DNA of 10,185 nt, from NCBI GenBank assembly GCA_004009845.1, contig RMBW01000654.1, positions 1 to 10,185 of the forward strand, in the 5' to 3' direction. The notes beneath the pieces are model-generated. The model was given only the letters and a program-made list of their open reading frames with translations. It was not told where the DNA came from and did not search any database. Source of the DNA: Davidsoniella eucalypti (Eukaryota > Ascomycota > Sordariomycetes > Microascales > Ceratocystidaceae). Below are positions 7,001 through 10,185 of the stretch, piece after piece; within the stretch, counting starts at the first letter, position 1; every line of letters starts with the position of its first letter. The position numbers and the translations under genes are program-made.

Positions 7001-9680
7001 AACTACATAACTAAGTTGTTTGAGAACAACCAATCAGCTGATTTAAAACTACAAAAAAAGATCATGTTCTTTCCAAAAAAAAAAAATTTATTGGTTGGCC
7101 GTGAATGATTATGATGCTAACCTACGGGAAACTACGCTTTGTGTCATGATCTCGTTTGAGATAGTCACATGTTTTTGATATACCTTTTTTTTCGTTCGAA
7201 AACCACCTCAAGGCTAAGATCGAAGTTCAAGACGGCCAAATCCGGTTTAAGCATACAAAAATGAAACCATAAAAGTACACGCGACGTTAATCAGCCTACA
7301 TCGAACAGATGCACCATAAGGCCAGCCGGTCTCTTCTCATAGTGGTGGTTGGAAATAGTCGTAACATACTTAAGTATCATGATGTCTGATGCATGGAAGG
7401 ATTAGAGAACCACTAGCGTAAGTGTGTAATTCCACACTAGTTTTTGCTGCCGAAAGACTACCTGAAATTATTATGGTTGTCGCAAGTACTTATAACGTGC
7501 CGTAAGGGTTGAGAAAAACTCGGTACCAGGTACAAATAGCCAAAGGGCCTAACGAAGAAAGCACGAAGCTGCGTCATAACTTTGTCGAATAGTCCAGCAA
7601 ACATACTAGCCTGTTTTGTCTAGTTCATGCTACTTGAAATGGCTTATCAGTCAGCGTCAACGTCAACGTCAATTCACCTCACTTCACCTTGTTGCGCTCG
7701 CCATCAAGGGATCAACCGACTGCTACGCTTTGCGTTATCATAAGTTGTAGTAATAGTTACTCCAGTCATCAGGGCGAATGCGGTTTTAGGCCCTGTGCTC
7801 AGGCAAACCATCGTCCGTAGGCAACAACCAAAACACCATGACTAGCACGTGAGCAAAGACCTGTATTGTCTAGCCACTGGTCTGGAATCTGCCTAGATCA
7901 AGCGGCTCCACGTTTCAGAGCACAAGTGTGCTGTGTTAATTTCTACGGAACCGCCCAAGATGTTCTGGGAGCCTTCTCGCGAGCGATATTACAGGGCCTA
8001 AGACGGCTATATTCGCAGTTTAGACCCCCGATTTGACGCATAAATATCATGGTAGACAAGAAAAGAAGCACGAAAAAAAACAAAAAACAGGCCATACCTT
8101 TGATCGCGTTAAACGAGCTTTCCTGTTTTGGCAAAGACCACACAGAAGAAGAAAAAAATTGCAGGTGCATTATTGGCGAACGCGATAAGGCACAGTAGAG
8201 CCATCAGAGCACTGGACAAGCCAAGCAAGCGCTGGGACCATGCAAGCCTGACAGATTAGAGGTGTTTCAAGCCCCTGTTTAGCATAAGCTCAGAAGGGCC
8301 ACAAAGGGCCAGCCCCAAAACGATAGGTGCACTAGAGGCCTTGTGCTAGGCCAGTGTGTAATTTCAGAAGGCCTCGCCCTGTAGATTGAAAGAGGATGAT
8401 AATTAGAAAAAATAATTTAGTCTATCACTATAATGCCCATGGAAAATATAGCATCTTGTTATTATGCCAAATACAGTCATAAATTTTGTGGTAGCTATGC
8501 AGACTTGGCAACCGAAAAATAGGTTTATCTTGTATGCTTCCTACTCTCTAAGCGAGTCTTGATATTCAATTACATATAAAAGTTTAACTATCGTTGTATG
8601 TACGCTGAGATGTCTCCCAAAGCCTAAAGTCTTGAACATGCAGACGCCGAAACGCGCGCTAAGCCATTATTAGACAAGTCTGTGAACTTCTAGCACCCTT
8701 GCGGACTTCATAAGGGGACTTTTTGAAAGCAGAAAATAAAGAGCTCGCCTATATTTTAGGATGGCATTGATTTTTTTCGATTAGTACTAAAGCCCATTTC
8801 CATTTGTTTATTCGGCTGCCTGATTGATTTATGATTCCCCCAAACTTATTTAGTTGTTATAGGCACCACAGGGTCTCCAGCTCCCTAAGAGGAACGAGTC
8901 ATTAAAATATTTAGGGCCTAGTCCTTAGTGGACGGAGAGTCTGATTTAGCGCAGCGCCTGCTTCCTTCACAGCCTAACTCCGCTAGAGCAATAGTCCAAT
9001 TTAGGCGCTGTTTGTAAGCATAGCTGACAATGATAACGAAGTAAGACGAAGAAAAGGGATTTGTTTTTCTCTTTCAATTTTTTTTTTTTTGAAGCGAAGC
9101 GGAGTCCTAGACAGTTCCGACTTTCCGTCGTTTTCGTTCGTCTTAGTTGTATCTTTTACTTTAGTTCAAAGACTTGCCGAGGCGGCTAGGAAGGCAAATA
9201 TACCGTGGGTTAGGGTTTCTATGATGACATACTGCAGATATCACACCATCATCAGCAGCTTATCCCTATAACAGGAATACATTTCGAGGACGCCGCAAGC
9301 AACTACATAAAATACATATCTGGTCTTGTATTTTATACTAGGAGAGCAAGTTTAGCGGTAATGGGGCTGCAGTACAACCATGGTTCAATGCTTTTTTTCT
9401 CTTCTCCCTGCTTTCCAACACATCATCGTTCAGCCAAAAGCAGAGCGAAGCTGCCAAGACAGAGCGATCTGTTTGGGGATAAGCTTCCAAGACCATTTGT
9501 ACTTTCTTTCGTTCGTTTCTTTATTTTAATAAGCAGTAGATCCTCTGATCTTGCCGACCTTTTGTAAGGGCTGGGAATCATTTCGTTCCTATCATGTGTA
9601 CATATATGCAGTAGCCACCTGAAAGTCCATCGTGGCCAGAGCGCAAAGAACTGCGGGGAAGCGTTTACCTTTGTTTCTGA
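7001..9680. other. Gene-free region, possibly decayed repeats
   Basis: No convincing gene is visible on either strand. Small structures include the hairpins GTTGTT/AACAAC (7015-7030) and AGTGTG/CACACT (7421-7438), the inverted arms AAAACAGG/CCTGTTTT (8084-8091, 8122-8129), and the GTCARY hexamer repeat. Two similar words, AGGCCCTGTGCTCAGGC near 7786 and AGGCCTTGTGCTAGGCC near 8336, may be diverged copies of one repeat. A long T run occurs at about 9080-9090. The short open frames (60-106 codons) lack motifs and are most likely chance. Confidence 0.4.
7650..7673 (+). repeat. Hexamer repeat (GTCARY)4
   Basis: Four consecutive hexamers are seen: GTCAGC, GTCAAC, GTCAAC, GTCAAT. This is a short microsatellite-like repeat outside any recognised gene. 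Confidence 0.85.
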
Positions 9681-9738
9681 ACAATAATGTAAATTATTGA
9701 AAAGGTTATATATTTTAACTTTTAACATTTTTTTTTTG
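9680..9738 (+). ncRNA. 3' tail of a cox3 group I intron with GNRA-capped hairpin
   Basis: A perfect 7-base stem CAATAAT/ATTATTG (9682-9699) is closed by the tetraloop GTAA, a GNRA loop of the kind common in group I intron peripheral helices such as P9 extensions. The segment ends in a T run and G9738, which fits the terminal G of a group I intron, and the Cox3 reading resumes at 9739. The catalytic core is not present here, so assignment to intron b rests on position. Confidence 0.5.
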
Positions 9739-9828
9739 TTCAAGGAGTAGAATATAGTTTCACTTCATTTACTATTAGTGATGGTGTATTTGCCTCATGT
9801 TTCTACTTTTCTACTGGTTTCCATGGCT
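9739..9828 (+). pseudogene. cox3: cox3 exon encoding FQGVEY...STGFHG
   Basis: The exon reads QGVEYSFTSFTISDGVFAS then CFYFSTGFHG, the highly conserved Cox3 segment (yeast equivalent CQYIEYTNAAFTISDGVYGS). Joining T2417 to T9739 gives TCFQGVEY in frame, with no residue missing or repeated. Cox3 homology is lost after GGC T (9825-9828), where LHVI would be expected, so a further intron begins there. The exon itself has no frameshift, but its gene is broken by the intervening DNA, hence the pseudogene label unless the arrangement is an assembly artefact. Confidence 0.88.
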
Positions 9829-10080
9829 TAGTTATATTAATTTTTTAACTATAATACTAATATTCATTCTAGATACACATTAAAATCAGGGATATCAGGC
9901 TTAAAAATTTAAGTGTTAGAGTAAAAGATTTTATTCCACAATAAAAGTAAAAGGTGCAGAGCTTTGTCCTAATTGAGTGACAGGGTTTGCCGATGCTGAA
10001 TCAAGTTTTAGCTTAAAATATCTAAGAAAATTACGAGTAAATCAGGTTGAAGCGTAATTCCTGAATTTAGAATTGTGTCA
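9829..10080 (+). pseudogene. LAGLIDADG endonuclease fragment of a third cox3 intron, frameshifted and truncated
   Basis: From about 9926 the frame reads RFYSTIKVKGAELCPNWVTG (TGA-coded Trp at 9974) and FADAESSFSLK. After one base missing from the A run at 10015-10018 it continues KISKKITSKSGWSVIPEF (second TGA Trp at 10048) and RIVS. This is the N-terminal half of a type-1 LAGLIDADG endonuclease, related to but distinct from the one at 2418-2859. The usual DAEGSF motif is DAESSF here, a Gly to Ser change. The upstream part (9829-9925) has stops in the frames I read. The domain stops at about 10075-10080, where non-mitochondrial sequence begins. Confidence 0.82.
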
Positions 10081-10185
10081 GCAGCGTGGCTGACTTGACT
10101 TCTGTGGACTTCTCCGACACGACACGAATCAGCGGACCGGTGAGTTGGGTCACAAAGGCTTTAGAGAAGCCTCGCTGGTACGGTC
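10076..10185 (+). other. Non-mitochondrial sequence starting TGTCAG, possible element end
   Basis: At 10076 the composition changes sharply from AT-rich to GC-rich, and the endonuclease reading ends. The new sequence begins TGTCAG, which could be the TG start of an LTR, but only 110 bases are visible and the other end is outside the window. The word ACTTGACTT occurs here and also in the LTR-like stretch at about 2908-2916. No gene is recognisable. Confidence 0.35.

Larger units (their letters stand above)
9680..10075 (+). other. Mitochondrial DNA block 2 (cox3 intron tail - exon - intron)
   Basis: Composition becomes strongly AT-rich near 9680. The block holds an intron tail, a cox3 exon and the start of the next intron with an endonuclease frame that again needs TGA as Trp. 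It has the same orientation as block 1 and continues the same cox3 gene from the codon where block 1's exon stops. Its left border is uncertain by some tens of bases. Its right border is at about 10075, where the endonuclease reading breaks off. Confidence 0.8.

Noticed and set aside
7028..7098. CAACCAAT and ATTGGTTG as terminal inverted repeats or CCAAT boxes
   Set aside because: The arms are only about 8 bases, with no target duplication, no gene between and no nearby start site.
9207..9218. Telomere-like GGGTTAGGGTTT
   Set aside because: There is a single copy in ordinary sequence with no array.
9221..9227. ATGATGA as a snoRNA C box
   Set aside because: No CTGA box or terminal stem occurs at a suitable distance downstream.
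9423..9743. 106-codon minus-strand open frame
   Set aside because: It has no motifs, and its start lies in mitochondrial intron sequence across a composition border, so it is a chance frame.

Overview
The window looks like filamentous ascomycete (Pezizomycotina-type) DNA in which two kinds of sequence alternate. One kind has nuclear base composition and carries a nuclear gene with a spliceosomal intron. The other is very AT-rich fungal mitochondrial DNA that uses TGA as tryptophan and carries group I intron parts and LAGLIDADG homing endonuclease genes. I cannot name the species.

Layout: 1-64 holds the 3' part of a tRNA-Cys(GCA)-like gene on the minus strand, possibly mitochondrial. About 65-690 is gene-free. 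About 690-2859 is mitochondrial DNA: the end of one cox3 intron (a LAGLIDADG endonuclease gene plus a complete P3-P9 group I core), a short cox3 exon, and the start of a second cox3 intron whose endonuclease frame is fused to that exon. At 2860 the mitochondrial reading frame stops. A roughly 140-base LTR-like sequence follows and ends at the single N of the window (3001). From 3002 to 4132 (minus strand) lies AUR1, the catalytic subunit of inositol phosphorylceramide synthase. Its start, intron and catalytic triad are present, but it breaks off after codon 346. From 4133 to about 9680 I find no convincing gene. About 9680-10075 is mitochondrial again: an intron tail, the next cox3 exon, and a third intron with another endonuclease fragment. 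This ends at a sequence starting TGTCAG that is unlike mtDNA.

The most striking point is that the two mitochondrial blocks are collinear. The left one stops inside the second cox3 intron and the right one resumes at the 3' end of an intron at exactly the same codon of cox3. About 6.8 kb containing AUR1 therefore sits inside a mitochondrial intron. This could be a nuclear mitochondrial insertion (NUMT) later split by other DNA, nuclear DNA captured by a mitochondrial chromosome, or an assembly chimera. The N, the abrupt end of AUR1, and four frameshifts that are all single-base losses (three in base runs, one in a GG pair) keep the assembly explanation open.
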